Notes: generated from the sequence alone by a model not told the origin. A stretch of 64,000 bases of DNA from Epilithonimonas zeae (GCF_023278365.1 NZ_CP075338.1:496001-560000), one strand, 5' to 3'; shown: positions 7,775 to 17,085, counted from the first letter of the stretch. Made by a program: numbers and translations.

Positions 7775-7800
7775 GCACCGATAATGACGGTTATCGATGC
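7775..7800 (+). other. Hairpin between fecR and susC
   Basis: Arms GCACCGATAA (7775-7784) and TTATCGATGC (7791-7800) pair with one mismatch around TGACGG. No T-run follows on this strand, so it may be an mRNA processing or stability element rather than a terminator. Confidence 0.4.
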
Positions 7801-7849
7801 AATAAATGATTCGACTCGCTAAAGTATAATCAAATTAATCCCCAAATTT

Positions 7850-10837
7850 ATGAAAAAAACAGTAATGTCTGTAATCTTATTGGTTGCCACAGGTCTTCCA
7901 ATCGCTTACGGACAAGCCGGACAAACACCGCCGGTTGCTATGAAAAAAGAGAATCGGGTGTCCATTATCAAAGTTTTTGATAAGCTCAGCAAATCTTCCA
8001 AGATTCCGTTTCTCTATTCTAGCACAGACTTCAAAGATGTTTTTGTGAATGATAGCGCTATCAATTATTCATCTTTGGAATCATCATTAAAATATCTCAA
8101 AAAATTCTATCCGATAGAATATGAAATAAAAAATAATACGGTTGTTCTTAGGAAAACCAATGTCAAATTAATTTCCCAATCAGAAAATTTTCCCATTCCC
8201 AAAGACACTATTTCGGTGCAGGAGAAGAAGATTGATGAGGTGGTGATTATCGGTTATGGTAAAGTTAAAAAGTCCGATGCTACAGGTTCTCTCACGACCG
8301 TGAAAATCGATAGTGAGAATGACGGAAGTCCGGTTTCGGCACAGGAAGCTTTGACGGGAAAAGCGGCTGGCGTTAATATTATTTCTCCTGGTGGAGCACC
8401 AGGTGCTGGTTCAACTATCAGAATCAGAGGTGGTTCTTCTTTGTCTGCCAGTAATGATCCATTGATTGTTATCGACGGGATTGCGATTGATAATTCCTCA
8501 ACATCAGGTTCAAGCAATATTTTGGGGATGATTAATCCAAACGATATCGAAACTTACACGGTTCTGAAAGATGCTTCTTCAACAGCAATCTACGGTTCCA
8601 GAGCTTCGAATGGTGTGATTATCATCACAACTAAAAAAGGCAGTAAAAAAACAAGATTCCAATATTCTTCCAATACAAAAGTGAGTTACAATCCTAAAAT
8701 GTTGGACGTTTTGAGTGGCGATGAATATAGAAGTTTTATTAAGGATTATTACGCTGGAAACAATACTATAATCAATGGTCTTGGAACGGGAAATACCGAT
8801 TGGCAAAAAGAGATCTACAGAACTTCTGTCAGTAATGACCAGAACTTCAGTATGACCGGAGCTGTAAAAGATATTCCTTATCGTTTATCTTTAGGATATA
8901 CAGATCAGCAAGGGATTATCAGGAAAAATTCTTATGAGAGAATGAATGCGAGTTTGGCAATTAACCCTTCATTTTTTGATAAGCATTTGAACATTAATCT
9001 TAATTATAAACCAAGTATTGAGAATAATGATTTCATTTCCAATCCGGCAAGTTCGGCTGTGGGATTTGACCCGACTCGTCCGGTTTACGACAATTCTTCT
9101 CAATATGGTTTAGGTTATTTTATATGGAAAGATGCGTCTGGAAAACCGATTACAATCGCAAGTGCCAATCCTATTTCTGTCCTTAATCTAAGAAAAGATG
9201 AGTCAAAAGTTGTACGTCATATTGGGAACATTCAGTTGGATTATAAAATTCACGGTTTTGAAGATTTGAAATTGAATGCCAATGCAGGTTTTGATATTTT
9301 GAAAAGTAACGGCGATATCTTCGTTCCGGATAATGCGCCTTTGGCCTGGACTTCTATTGGAAACGATGGACAAGGTTTGATTGAGAATTATACTCAGAAG
9401 AAAAATAATACCCAGTTGGACTTATATGCGAATTATACCAAAACACTTTCCGATCATAAAATTGATGTGATGGGAGGTTATTCCTGGCAAAAATTCTGGC
9501 AAAGTTATGATGATAATCAAACCAATGTTTCTGGAAATAAAGTCTATCAGAATATCATTTCGAAGTCAGAATATTATCTGGTTTCATTTTATGGGCGTTT
9601 GAATTATACTTTCAAAGACCGTTATCTTTTCACGGCAACACTTAGAAACGACGGTTCTTCGCGGTTTTCAAAAGATAATCATTGGGGACTTTTCCCGTCG
9701 GCAGCATTTGCCTGGAAAATCAATGAAGAAAGTTTTCTGAAAGACAGTAGTTTTTTCTCTGATCTGAAATTAAGATTAAGTTATGGAAAAACCGGTCAGC
9801 AGGATATTGGTGGAGATTATGAATGGATGCAGACTTATACCTTTAGTCAGTCCAATGCTTTGTATCAATTGGGAAACCAGTATTATCAGACCATTCGACC
9901 AAACGGTTATGACCCGAATCTGAAGTGGGAAACAACTTCTACTTATAACGTGGGTTTGGATTTCGGAATTCTTAAGAACAGAGTTTCCGGTTCTATCGAA
10001 GTTTATAAGAGAACAACAGATGATTTGTTGAATAAAATTTCAGTAGCGGCGGGTTCCAATCTTACCAATATGATTTTTACGAATATCGGTTCAATGGAAA
10101 ATAAAGGTGTTGAAGTCTCATTGAATACAATTCCAATCAAAACAACCGATTGGCAATGGTCTTTGGATGTAAATATTACATTCAACGAATCAAAAATTAC
10201 TAAACTAACACTTGTAGATAGTCCAAATTACGGTGTGAACATCGGGAATGTTTCCGGTTCAACAGCAGGAACAATTCAGACACATTCTGTTGGATATTCT
10301 CCATATACTTTTTATTTGTATCAGCAGGAATATGATGAAGCAGGAAAACCGATTGAAGGAAAATACAAAGGCGGACTAGTAAAAGATAAAAACCCAATGC
10401 CAAAATCTTTCCTTGGAATCTCTTCCAAGTTGAGTTATAAGAATTGGTATTTAGGCTTCAATGGTCACGCTAATTTTGGGAACTATGTTTATAACAACGT
10501 GAAATCCAAAGATTATAAGACCAAAGCGACCTTAGGAAACGGAACTTATTCCAATCTTTTGAGTTATACAGCGGAACAAGGTTTTGATAATTTGCAGCTT
10601 TACTCAGATTTCTTCCTTGAAAAAGCTTCTTTTTTCAGAATGGACAATATCACGCTAGGACATAATTTCAAGAATATCAGCGACAAGTTCGATTTAGGTG
10701 TAAATCTCTCCGTTCAAAATGTTTTTGTCATTACCAAATACAGCGGACTTGACCCCGAAGTTTATCTGGGAATTGATAATAATATGTATTCCAGACCACG
10801 TTCTTTCTTGTTTGGACTTAATGTTAACTTTAAATAA
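7850..10837 (+). CDS. SusC-like TonB-dependent transporter with STN signalling domain
   Basis: A 995-residue outer-membrane importer. It has a signal peptide (about 1-21) and an STN domain near 33-103 (IIKVFDKLSKSSKIPFLYSS ... YEIKNNTVVLRK). The SusC plug begins at DEVVIIGYGKVKKSDATGS near residue 129, with GLRI-type IRIRGGSSLSASNDPLIVIDG. The barrel ends in FLFGLNVNFK, a normal outer-membrane terminus. The STN domain marks it as a signalling transporter that talks to the FecR upstream. The usual carboxypeptidase-regulatory-like domain is absent and the STN domain takes its place. With the next gene it forms a SusCD import pair. The substrate is not shown by sequence; the phosphatase in the set suggests a phosphorylated organic compound. 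Confidence 0.93.
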   Translation: MKKTVMSVILLVATGLPIAYGQAGQTPPVAMKKENRVSIIKVFDKLSKSSKIPFLYSSTDFKDVFVNDSAINYSSLESSLKYLKKFYPIEYEIKNNTVVLRKTNVKLISQSENFPIPKDTISVQEKKIDEVVIIGYGKVKKSDATGSLTTVKIDSENDGSPVSAQEALTGKAAGVNIISPGGAPGAGSTIRIRGGSSLSASNDPLIVIDGIAIDNSSTSGSSNILGMINPNDIETYTVLKDASSTAIYGSRASNGVIIITTKKGSKKTRFQYSSNTKVSYNPKMLDVLSGDEYRSFIKDYYAGNNTIINGLGTGNTDWQKEIYRTSVSNDQNFSMTGAVKDIPYRLSLGYTDQQGIIRKNSYERMNASLAINPSFFDKHLNINLNYKPSIENNDFISNPASSAVGFDPTRPVYDNSSQYGLGYFIWKDASGKPITIASANPISVLNLRKDESKVVRHIGNIQLDYKIHGFEDLKLNANAGFDILKSNGDIFVPDNAPLAWTSIGNDGQGLIENYTQKKNNTQLDLYANYTKTLSDHKIDVMGGYSWQKFWQSYDDNQTNVSGNKVYQNIISKSEYYLVSFYGRLNYTFKDRYLFTATLRNDGSSRFSKDNHWGLFPSAAFAWKINEESFLKDSSFFSDLKLRLSYGKTGQQDIGGDYEWMQTYTFSQSNALYQLGNQYYQTIRPNGYDPNLKWETTSTYNVGLDFGILKNRVSGSIEVYKRTTDDLLNKISVAAGSNLTNMIFTNIGSMENKGVEVSLNTIPIKTTDWQWSLDVNITFNESKITKLTLVDSPNYGVNIGNVSGSTAGTIQTHSVGYSPYTFYLYQQEYDEAGKPIEGKYKGGLVKDKNPMPKSFLGISSKLSYKNWYLGFNGHANFGNYVYNNVKSKDYKTKATLGNGTYSNLLSYTAEQGFDNLQLYSDFFLEKASFFRMDNITLGHNFKNISDKFDLGVNLSVQNVFVITKYSGLDPEVYLGIDNNMYSRPRSFLFGLNVNFK

Positions 10838-10844
10838 TTCAACT

Positions 10845-12455
10845 ATGAAACGTATATATATAACTTTTATATTTTCTCTTTTCACATTAAGTTCTTGTGT
10901 TAATGACCTTGACACAGTTCCTATTGACCCAAATATCGTAACGACGGAACAGGTTTATTCAAGCCCGGAAAACTACAAAGGTGTTTTGGCAAAATGTTAT
11001 GCTGCATTAAGTCTTAGTGGACAACAAGGTCCAACCGGAGATCCGGATATCAGTAATTTTGATGAAGGTTACAGTTCTTTTGTTAGATTGGCTTTCTATG
11101 TTCAGATTCTGACAACCGATGAGGCTATTATGGGTTCCCAAACCAATGGCTTAAGACAAATGGCGACTAATACTTGGGACTCCAACACCGCAATTCTGAA
11201 TGGTTATTATGCCAGATTGTATCAGATTATTGGCTATTCTAATGAGTTTCTCAGACAAACGACTGATGCTAAACTCGAGGAAAGAGGTCATACAGATGCC
11301 AGCTTCAAACAGCAAGTCTCATATTTTCGGGCAGAAGCCAGATTTTTGAGAGCCTATTCTTATTGGGTTTTATTGGATACTTTTGGAAAAGTGCCATTTG
11401 TAACAGATGCTGATAAACAAGATCCTCAGTTTTTACCAAAGCAAATTTCCAGAACTGATCTTTATTCTTACATAGAAAATGAATTGAAAGAAATTGAAAC
11501 AACACTTCCTGAAACTAATGAATACGGAAGAGTTGATAAAACAGCAGCCAATTTTCTATTATCAAGACTTTATCTGAATGCTGAAGTTTACACCAAAAGT
11601 CCACAATGGGCAAAAGCGGCGGAATATGCAGAAAAAGTAATCCAAAGTCATTATAGCCTTGCTCCGAAATATCTTTACAATTTCCTTGCAGACAATCACA
11701 CTTCTCCGGAAATTATCTGGTCGCTGAATTTGGATGGCGTACAATCCAAAACGTATGGAGGAACAACATTCTTTGTTTTAGCCCAAACAGGAGGAGTGAT
11801 GCTAAATTATCTGAACTTGGGAATTGCCGGAGGTTGGGGCAATATCCGTCTTCGTCCGGAATTTGTCAATAAGTTTCAAACGCCAGATCAAAATTTTGTA
11901 ACTACGGATCCTAATGCGTTCACGAAAAATGACAGTAGAGCTTTATTCTTCAACATTGGGCATAAGAAAGAAATTGCAGCACTTCCGGGAACTTTTCAGG
12001 ATGGTTATGCTTTTACCAAGTGGAGAAATGTAACCAAGAATGGAGTAGCAGGTTCAGATGCGGCTTATGTGGATACAGATTTTCCAATGTTCCGTCTTTC
12101 TGAAGCTTATTTGACGGCAGCTGAAGCGTATGTTAGATTAGGTAAAAATTCTGATGCGCTTAATTATGTGAACATCATTAGAACCAGAGCTTATAACAAT
12201 GGAAGTGGCGCTGTTTCCCTGTCGGATATGAATTTGAATTTCATTTTAGATGAGAGATCAAGAGAGTTATCCTGGGAACTTCTGAGAAGAACAGACCTGA
12301 TCCGTTTCAATAAGTTTACGACTGCAGATTATCTATGGAGCTGGAAAGGTAATGCTCAGTCCGGAAAAGCTGTAGACGCTAAGTTTAATATATTTCCTAT
12401 TCCGTCATCTGATATCACAGCTAATCCTAATTTGATTCAAAACGATGGCTATTAA
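10845..12455 (+). CDS. SusD-like substrate-binding lipoprotein
   Basis: A 536-residue RagB/SusD-family protein. The lipoprotein signal ends in the lipobox LSSC, so the mature protein is anchored to the outer membrane where it lids the SusC barrel. Family features include the N-terminal NDLDTVPIDPN segment, the RAEARFLRAYSYWVLLDTFGKVPFV helix-turn region, FPMFRLSEAYLTAAEAYVRLG, and the C-terminal LDERSRELSWELLRRTDLIRF. The start at 10845, 7 bp after the susC stop, is chosen because it begins the signal peptide; the open frame before it only overlaps susC. A terminator follows at 12498, closing the operon. Confidence 0.92.
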   Translation: MKRIYITFIFSLFTLSSCVNDLDTVPIDPNIVTTEQVYSSPENYKGVLAKCYAALSLSGQQGPTGDPDISNFDEGYSSFVRLAFYVQILTTDEAIMGSQTNGLRQMATNTWDSNTAILNGYYARLYQIIGYSNEFLRQTTDAKLEERGHTDASFKQQVSYFRAEARFLRAYSYWVLLDTFGKVPFVTDADKQDPQFLPKQISRTDLYSYIENELKEIETTLPETNEYGRVDKTAANFLLSRLYLNAEVYTKSPQWAKAAEYAEKVIQSHYSLAPKYLYNFLADNHTSPEIIWSLNLDGVQSKTYGGTTFFVLAQTGGVMLNYLNLGIAGGWGNIRLRPEFVNKFQTPDQNFVTTDPNAFTKNDSRALFFNIGHKKEIAALPGTFQDGYAFTKWRNVTKNGVAGSDAAYVDTDFPMFRLSEAYLTAAEAYVRLGKNSDALNYVNIIRTRAYNNGSGAVSLSDMNLNFILDERSRELSWELLRRTDLIRFNKFTTADYLWSWKGNAQSGKAVDAKFNIFPIPSSDITANPNLIQNDGY

Positions 12456-12497
12456 AAAGAACTGATCTCACAATCAAGTTTATATATTATTTTCTTT

Positions 12498-12529
12498 AAG
12501 CTTTCTGTACCAACAGGAAGCTTTTTTTA
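12498..12529 (+). terminator. Terminator after susD of the first pair
   Basis: Stem AAGCTTTCTGT/ACAGGAAGCTT (one wobble) around ACCA, followed by seven T in total. Confidence 0.85.
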
Positions 12530-12630
12530 TTAGATGATGGTTTTTATTTATAGATGATGAAAAATAGAGGGCTAATTTTATGATTAGTCTTGTACAAATT
12601 TTAGTGTCATTTATTTGCGACCAATTCATT

Positions 12631-12677
12631 ATATCATTCAAATCATAAAATTATAATGAAAAAAATGCGCATGTTTG
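12631..12677 (+). promoter_or_regulatory. Fnr/Crp-like palindrome and -7 box before the PAS kinase
   Basis: ATATCATT-CA-AATCATAA at 12631-12648 is an imperfect copy of TTATGATTYRARTCATAA. A -7-like CATGTTTG lies at 12670-12677, 21 bp after it. This places the palindrome centre about 44 bp before the expected start of transcription, the class II position for Crp/Fnr activators. Three more copies lie at 16872, 21956 and 23701. Confidence 0.5.
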
Positions 12678-12750
12678 CAGCCTGAAATTTTATTAGCCAA
12701 GACAGTCACAATTCTGTTTATTAATAATTTTATAAAATGTAATTATCAAG

Positions 12751-13851
12751 ATGGATTTGTTTAATCATTTAGAAAATAATCAGGCATTGTTTAATGCAAT
12801 TGTAATGTCCAGCGCTGATGCAATTGTAAGTAAAACACTGGATGGCATTATAACAAGCTGGAATCCTGCGGCGGAAAAAATGTTTGGTTATTTGCAGACA
12901 GAAGCTGTGGGAAAACATATTTCTTTAATTATTCCCGAGGATAGACTAAGTGAGGAAGATTACATCATAGGACAGATAAAGGCAGGGAAGAAGGTTGATC
13001 ATTTTGAAACCATTAGAAAAACCAAAAATGGCCAGAACTTTCCCATTTCTGTAACAGTATCTCCGGTTGTTGATAAAGAGGGCAATATCATAGGAGCATC
13101 AAAGATTGCACGAGACATTAGTGATCGCCATATTGCTCAACAAGAAAAAGCAGAACTTCTTGAAAAATTAAAAGAACTGAATATCCGGAAAGATGAGTTT
13201 ATAGCTTTGGCAAGTCATGAATTGAGGACTCCGCTGACAAGTATGGATGCTTATCTGCAGATCTTAAAGAGGTATATTGATGATGAGAAAGTAAAAGTAT
13301 TTTTAGAAAAAGCGTTGGCACAATCAAAAAAATTGAATCATCTTATTTCTGACCTTTTAGATGTTTCCAAAATTGAATCAGGTAAATTGGTCTTGCGAAT
13401 TGAGAAATTCGACATTCATCAATTGGTTGAAGATACGATTGACCTCATCAGCAAGGCTAACGAGTTTTTTGAGATTACTTTACATTCTGAGATAGATTCT
13501 ATTCAAATTGAAGGAGATCATTATAAGATTGAGCAAGTTATTACCAATCTATTGACCAATGCTATACGATATTCAGCTGGAAGTAAGCAAATTGATGTTT
13601 TTATCAAAGCAGAAAATGGAATCGTAATTATTGGTGTCAAAGATTACGGTGCTGGGATTGATTCTAACCATTTCGAAGATATTTTCTCAAGGTTCTATCA
13701 GGTTCATCAGTCCAATAATGTTTCAGGATTGGGGTTAGGACTTTATTTATGTAAGCAGATTATTTCTCAGCATCAGGGAAAAATATGGGTAGAAAGTGAA
13801 CTGAAAAAGGGGAGTACATTCTGGATAGAATTACCAGTTAGTCAATGTTGA
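12751..13851 (+). CDS. Soluble PAS-domain sensor histidine kinase
   Basis: A 366-residue protein without membrane segments. A single PAS domain spans about 12-125 (ADAIVSKTLDGIITSWNPAAEKMFGY ... GASKIARDISDRH). A HisKA dimerisation helix carries ASHELRTPLTS with the phospho-acceptor His156. The HATPase domain has N-box NLLTNAIRYS, G1 DYGAGID and G2 GLGLGLYLCKQ. The PAS domain lacks the LOV GxNCRFLQ cysteine motif, so it should sense something other than blue light through flavin-cysteine chemistry. No receiver is fused or adjacent, so the partner regulator is unknown. An Fnr/Crp-like palindrome lies upstream. Confidence 0.9.
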   Translation: MDLFNHLENNQALFNAIVMSSADAIVSKTLDGIITSWNPAAEKMFGYLQTEAVGKHISLIIPEDRLSEEDYIIGQIKAGKKVDHFETIRKTKNGQNFPISVTVSPVVDKEGNIIGASKIARDISDRHIAQQEKAELLEKLKELNIRKDEFIALASHELRTPLTSMDAYLQILKRYIDDEKVKVFLEKALAQSKKLNHLISDLLDVSKIESGKLVLRIEKFDIHQLVEDTIDLISKANEFFEITLHSEIDSIQIEGDHYKIEQVITNLLTNAIRYSAGSKQIDVFIKAENGIVIIGVKDYGAGIDSNHFEDIFSRFYQVHQSNNVSGLGLGLYLCKQIISQHQGKIWVESELKKGSTFWIELPVSQC

Positions 13852-13957
13852 TAATTAAATTCATAATATTCCTTTATTAGAAATTTTTATAAAAACTATT
13901 CCCAAGAAACTAGATGGCAGAAGATTTGATTACGCTTGGCAAATCAAATCTATTTCT

Positions 13958-14467
13958 ATGAATTTTTCAACTATTTTATTGGAGCGTATTAGCTATCATC
14001 TTTTAAGAAGAGGAGAAACGATATCCATTTGCGAAAGTGCAACATCAGGAGCTTTGCAGCTAGCTTTTTCCCAAATGCCCGATGCACAAAATTTTTATAA
14101 GGGTGGCCTTACTATTTTCAACAATAATCAATTGAAACTGCTTGATATCAATAACAATGATAAAGACCAAATCTTCGTATCCCGCAAAGGAGCAGAAGAA
14201 CTATCCATAGAAATTGGAAAACAGTTTTCTTCAGATTGGGCAATCGCAATAACGGGTTGTATAACACCAACAGAAGAATTTAATAACCAAATTTTTGCTC
14301 ATTACAGTATCTCATACAAAAACGTAATTATCCGTAGTGATAAAATCGAATTACATCCTTTGACAAAGGCTTGGGATGCACAAAAATATTTTGCAGAATA
14401 TGTTTTATCGTGTTTAAGATGTGAGTTAAAACACGAGCATATGACTAAAGACAGAACATACGCTTAA
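13958..14467 (+). CDS. CinA C-terminal-like protein (PncC/nicotinamide-nucleotide amidase fold)
   Basis: A 169-residue protein matching only the C-terminal domain of CinA. ISICESATSGALQLAFSQMP aligns with the catalytic AESCTGG segment, FYKGGLTIFNNNQLKLL with FxGGVVxYxNxxKxxLL, and WAIAITGCITPTEE with the aiTGiAGP motif. Active CinA/PncC enzymes deamidate NMN to nicotinate mononucleotide. Here the core motif reads CESATSG rather than AESCTGG, so activity is uncertain. A stand-alone domain of this size is common in Bacteroidota. It lies 106 bp after the PAS kinase in the same direction and may be co-transcribed. A bidirectional terminator follows. Confidence 0.75.
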   Translation: MNFSTILLERISYHLLRRGETISICESATSGALQLAFSQMPDAQNFYKGGLTIFNNNQLKLLDINNNDKDQIFVSRKGAEELSIEIGKQFSSDWAIAITGCITPTEEFNNQIFAHYSISYKNVIIRSDKIELHPLTKAWDAQKYFAEYVLSCLRCELKHEHMTKDRTYA

Positions 14468-14488
14468 TCAATTTCCTAAATAAATATA

Positions 14489-14524
14489 AAACACCTGTGA
14501 TGAAAATCTCAGGTGTTTTTTTTG
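14489..14524. terminator. Bidirectional terminator
   Basis: AACACCTG (14490-14497) and CAGGTGTT (14510-14517) are flanked by A and T runs on both sides. It serves the CinA-like gene from the left and the GH13 gene from the right. Confidence 0.85.
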
Positions 14525-14537
14525 CTGTCAATCGCAG

Positions 14538-15869
14538 TTATCTTGAATTTGTATGATGCAGAACCACATAATCCCAAGGTGCCATTTCGATAACAAGGGT
14601 GTCATCCACTTGTAGTTCTGAATTGGAAAAAAGGTTCACATAATTGCTTTTATCAAAGGAAGTGTCGAACTGTGCAACGACTGTATCTTTACTTAGATTA
14701 ATAAATACTAATACTTTATCGCCATTTTTCTCACGGACGAATGAAATTACATTATCCATCTTATCATTCATTATTCTCACAATCTCGCCACCATATTGTC
14801 CGTTCCATAAGGCTTCGTTTTGATGTTTTAAATTGAATAGAGTAGAGTAAAGCTTTTCATTGTCGTGCGCCTGCCACGGGATTGGATCTTTTTCAAAGAA
14901 TGCCAATGAGTGATTTAGCCCAGCTTCCTGGCCATTGTAAACCAGCGGAATCCCGTCCATCAAAAAAGTGAATACTGTTACAGCTTTCAATGCTTCTCCA
15001 AAATTGGTATAAGGCGTTCCTTCCCAAGAATTTTTATCGTGATTGTCGATAAAATTCATTCGTATGCCCTTCTTGGGAAATATGGAAACGTGTTCAGCTA
15101 AGTAAGCTTCGCTTAATGTCTTAACACTGTAATGATTGGTAGCAATCTGATGAAGAATATTCCACAAAGTCCAATTGTAAGTCGAATCAAATGCTCTTCT
15201 GTGCAAATCTTTATCTTCCGCCTCAGCCAACATAAATACTGGCTTCAAAACATCAAGTTCAGCTCTTGTATTCTCCCAAAAATCTATCGGGACAAAACTC
15301 GCAATATCGCAACGGTAGCCATCTATATCAAATTCTTTTACCCAATATTTTAAGGCATCGGTCATATATTGTCGAAGCTCAGGATGGCTGTAATCCAATT
15401 CAATAATATCGTCATAATCCCGCCATCTTGTGGACTGAAAAGTATTTTTTCTCGACTTTCTGTACCATTCCGGATGTTCTTCTACAAGATTGTTATCCCA
15501 GCTTGTATGGTTTGCGACCCAATCCAAAATGACAAACATTCCCTCATCGTGAATGGCTTTTACCAGTTTTCTGAAATCTTCTTCTGTACCAAATTCGGGA
15601 TTAACTTCAAGATAATTACGCACGGAATAATAACTTCCGAGATTGCCTTTTCTATGAACTTTACCAATTGGATGGATCGGCATCAGCCAAATAATATCGA
15701 TTCCCAATTTCTTAAGCCGAGGTAACTCTCTTTCAACTGCCGCAAACGTACCTTCCTCAGAAAATTGTCTGATGTTGAGTTCATAAAGTGTTGCATTTTT
15801 AACCCATTCGGGTGTAGTGATTTCAACATAAGATTTGGGCTGGTATCGTTTATCGTTGGCTTGTTCCAT
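14538..15869 (-). CDS. Cytoplasmic GH13 alpha-amylase-family enzyme
   Basis: A 443-residue protein with no signal peptide. The GH13 barrel motifs are in order: DWVANHT (region I, about 116-122), GYRCDIASF with the nucleophile Asp188 (region II), MLAEAED with acid/base Glu216 (region III), and FIDNHD with transition-state Asp278 (region IV). A short C-terminal beta domain ends in MAPWDYVVLHH. The family cleaves or transfers alpha-glucosidic bonds in starch, glycogen or maltodextrins. Small GH13 enzymes of this type in Bacteroidota usually work on internal oligosaccharides. It is convergent with the CinA-like gene and divergent from the GT32-like gene at 16067. No SusCD or other starch genes stand near it, so the role in glycogen or trehalose metabolism stays open. 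Confidence 0.9.
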   Translation of the reverse strand: MEQANDKRYQPKSYVEITTPEWVKNATLYELNIRQFSEEGTFAAVERELPRLKKLGIDIIWLMPIHPIGKVHRKGNLGSYYSVRNYLEVNPEFGTEEDFRKLVKAIHDEGMFVILDWVANHTSWDNNLVEEHPEWYRKSRKNTFQSTRWRDYDDIIELDYSHPELRQYMTDALKYWVKEFDIDGYRCDIASFVPIDFWENTRAELDVLKPVFMLAEAEDKDLHRRAFDSTYNWTLWNILHQIATNHYSVKTLSEAYLAEHVSIFPKKGIRMNFIDNHDKNSWEGTPYTNFGEALKAVTVFTFLMDGIPLVYNGQEAGLNHSLAFFEKDPIPWQAHDNEKLYSTLFNLKHQNEALWNGQYGGEIVRIMNDKMDNVISFVREKNGDKVLVFINLSKDTVVAQFDTSFDKSNYVNLFSNSELQVDDTLVIEMAPWDYVVLHHTNSR

Positions 15870-16066
15870 ATGAATAGTTTATTAACAAAATATGTATCGA
15901 ATATCATACCTACACAACATTTAATATTAATAATTAGCATAAAATTAAAATGATAAATACCAAAATTCTCTCAAAAAAATCAAGAATGTCCCATCACAAT
16001 GCTACAAAGGTTTGATGTTTGTATGGCTATAAAACTCAAACACCAATTTAGATAAAATATTAAGTT

Positions 16067-16858
16067 ATGATACCAAAAAAGATTCATTACTGCTGGTTTG
16101 GAGGCCAGCCCAAAGACGAATTAGCTGAACATTGTATAGCCACTTGGAAAAAAATCCATCCCGATTACGAGATTATCGAATGGAATGAAAGCAATGCGCC
16201 GCTAGAAGATAATAATTATGTTAAAGAAGCTTTTGCACAGAAAAAATGGGCTTTTGTTTCCGATTATGTCCGGTCAAAAGTGATGTATGAACACGGCGGA
16301 ATCTATATGGATACCGATATGGAACTCAAGCTTCCTCTGGATGAATTCCTAACTGAAAAAGCAGTCTGCGGTTTTGAAGTAAAAGGTGTACCATATTCAG
16401 CATTCTGGATGGCTGAACCGAAACATCAATTATCAAAGGACTTTGTGGATTATTACAACAAACAAAATGGTTTCGAAGAACGCATCAATACAGATATTTT
16501 CTCAGAAATGCTGGAGAAAGATTACGGAGCAGATCGTTATAGTGACACGATTCAGAAATTAAATCGTAATGTTACATTATATCCGTCGGTATATTTTTCA
16601 CAAGATCTGCCTAAAAATTATGTTAGCCATCATTTTAATGGATCTTGGTTTGGCGGTGATGAAGAAAATACACATAAAAAGATGGTCAATGTTTATGGTT
16701 TGCTAGAGAGACTAACCACTTATCCGGGAGCAGCTAAAGCTGTGAATAGTATTATTGATGATCATAAAACGATCAATGTTGATGATTTGCTTGATTTAAT
16801 TCCGATAGATCATATAAGTACATACGTTCAGAAAAAAATATATAATGATAAAAAATAA
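16067..16858 (+). CDS. GT32-like glycosyltransferase with DXD motif
   Basis: A 263-residue cytoplasmic protein. It opens with IPKKIHYCWFGG, the GT32/Och1-like signature. The ALSDYVR-type segment WAFVSDYVRSKVMYEHGGIYMDTDMELK contains the DTD metal and nucleotide-sugar motif at 82-84. Related bacterial enzymes transfer mannose, galactose or other sugars onto capsule, lipopolysaccharide or glycan chains; donor and acceptor cannot be read here. It is a lone gene, divergent from the GH13 gene, and ends at a strong terminator at 16974. The C-terminal third beyond about residue 190 is less conserved. Confidence 0.85.
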   Translation: MIPKKIHYCWFGGQPKDELAEHCIATWKKIHPDYEIIEWNESNAPLEDNNYVKEAFAQKKWAFVSDYVRSKVMYEHGGIYMDTDMELKLPLDEFLTEKAVCGFEVKGVPYSAFWMAEPKHQLSKDFVDYYNKQNGFEERINTDIFSEMLEKDYGADRYSDTIQKLNRNVTLYPSVYFSQDLPKNYVSHHFNGSWFGGDEENTHKKMVNVYGLLERLTTYPGAAKAVNSIIDDHKTINVDDLLDLIPIDHISTYVQKKIYNDKK

Positions 16859-16871
16859 TAAATACCAATCA

Positions 16872-16917
16872 TTGTGATTCAAGTCATAAAATGAAAAGTA
16901 ATCTAATTATATATTTG
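16872..16917 (+). promoter_or_regulatory. Fnr/Crp-like palindrome with -7 box
   Basis: TTGTGATT-CA-AGTCATAA at 16872-16889 is followed by an exact -7 box TATATTTG at 16910-16917 (20 bp between). Spacing matches the 12631 site within 1 bp. Any transcript starting near 16924 would reach the terminator at 16974, which suggests a short RNA or a terminated leader. Confidence 0.5.
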
Positions 16918-16923
16918 AAATAC

Positions 16924-17005
16924 TAAAGTTCCTAATAAATAGGTCTTGAAATTTAATTTCAGTTTCATAGTTGTCCGGTTGTAATTTTTACAACCGGATT
17001 TTTTT
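16924..17005 (+). ncRNA. Candidate small RNA or terminated leader
   Basis: An exact TATATTTG box at 16910-16917 under an Fnr/Crp-like palindrome, and a strong terminator at 16974-17013, frame about 80 nt without an open frame. The terminator may instead only end the GT32 transcript. This is a prediction from promoter and terminator placement. Confidence 0.25.
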
Positions 17006-17013
17006 ATTTTTTT
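16974..17013 (+). terminator. Strong terminator after the GT32-like gene
   Basis: Perfect 11-bp stem TCCGGTTGTAA/TTACAACCGGA with a 3-nt loop, followed by TTTTTTT and a further T-rich stretch. Confidence 0.9.
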
Positions 17014-17085
17014 ACAAAAAAAGAAATTGAAAGCTTCCAATTAAATTGGTACACAACTTGAAATCATCAATTATTTAATATAACT

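Noticed and set aside
10719..10844. Upstream in-frame start of the first susD
   Set aside because: It would overlap susC by more than 100 bp and place 42 residues before the lipoprotein signal that begins at 10845.
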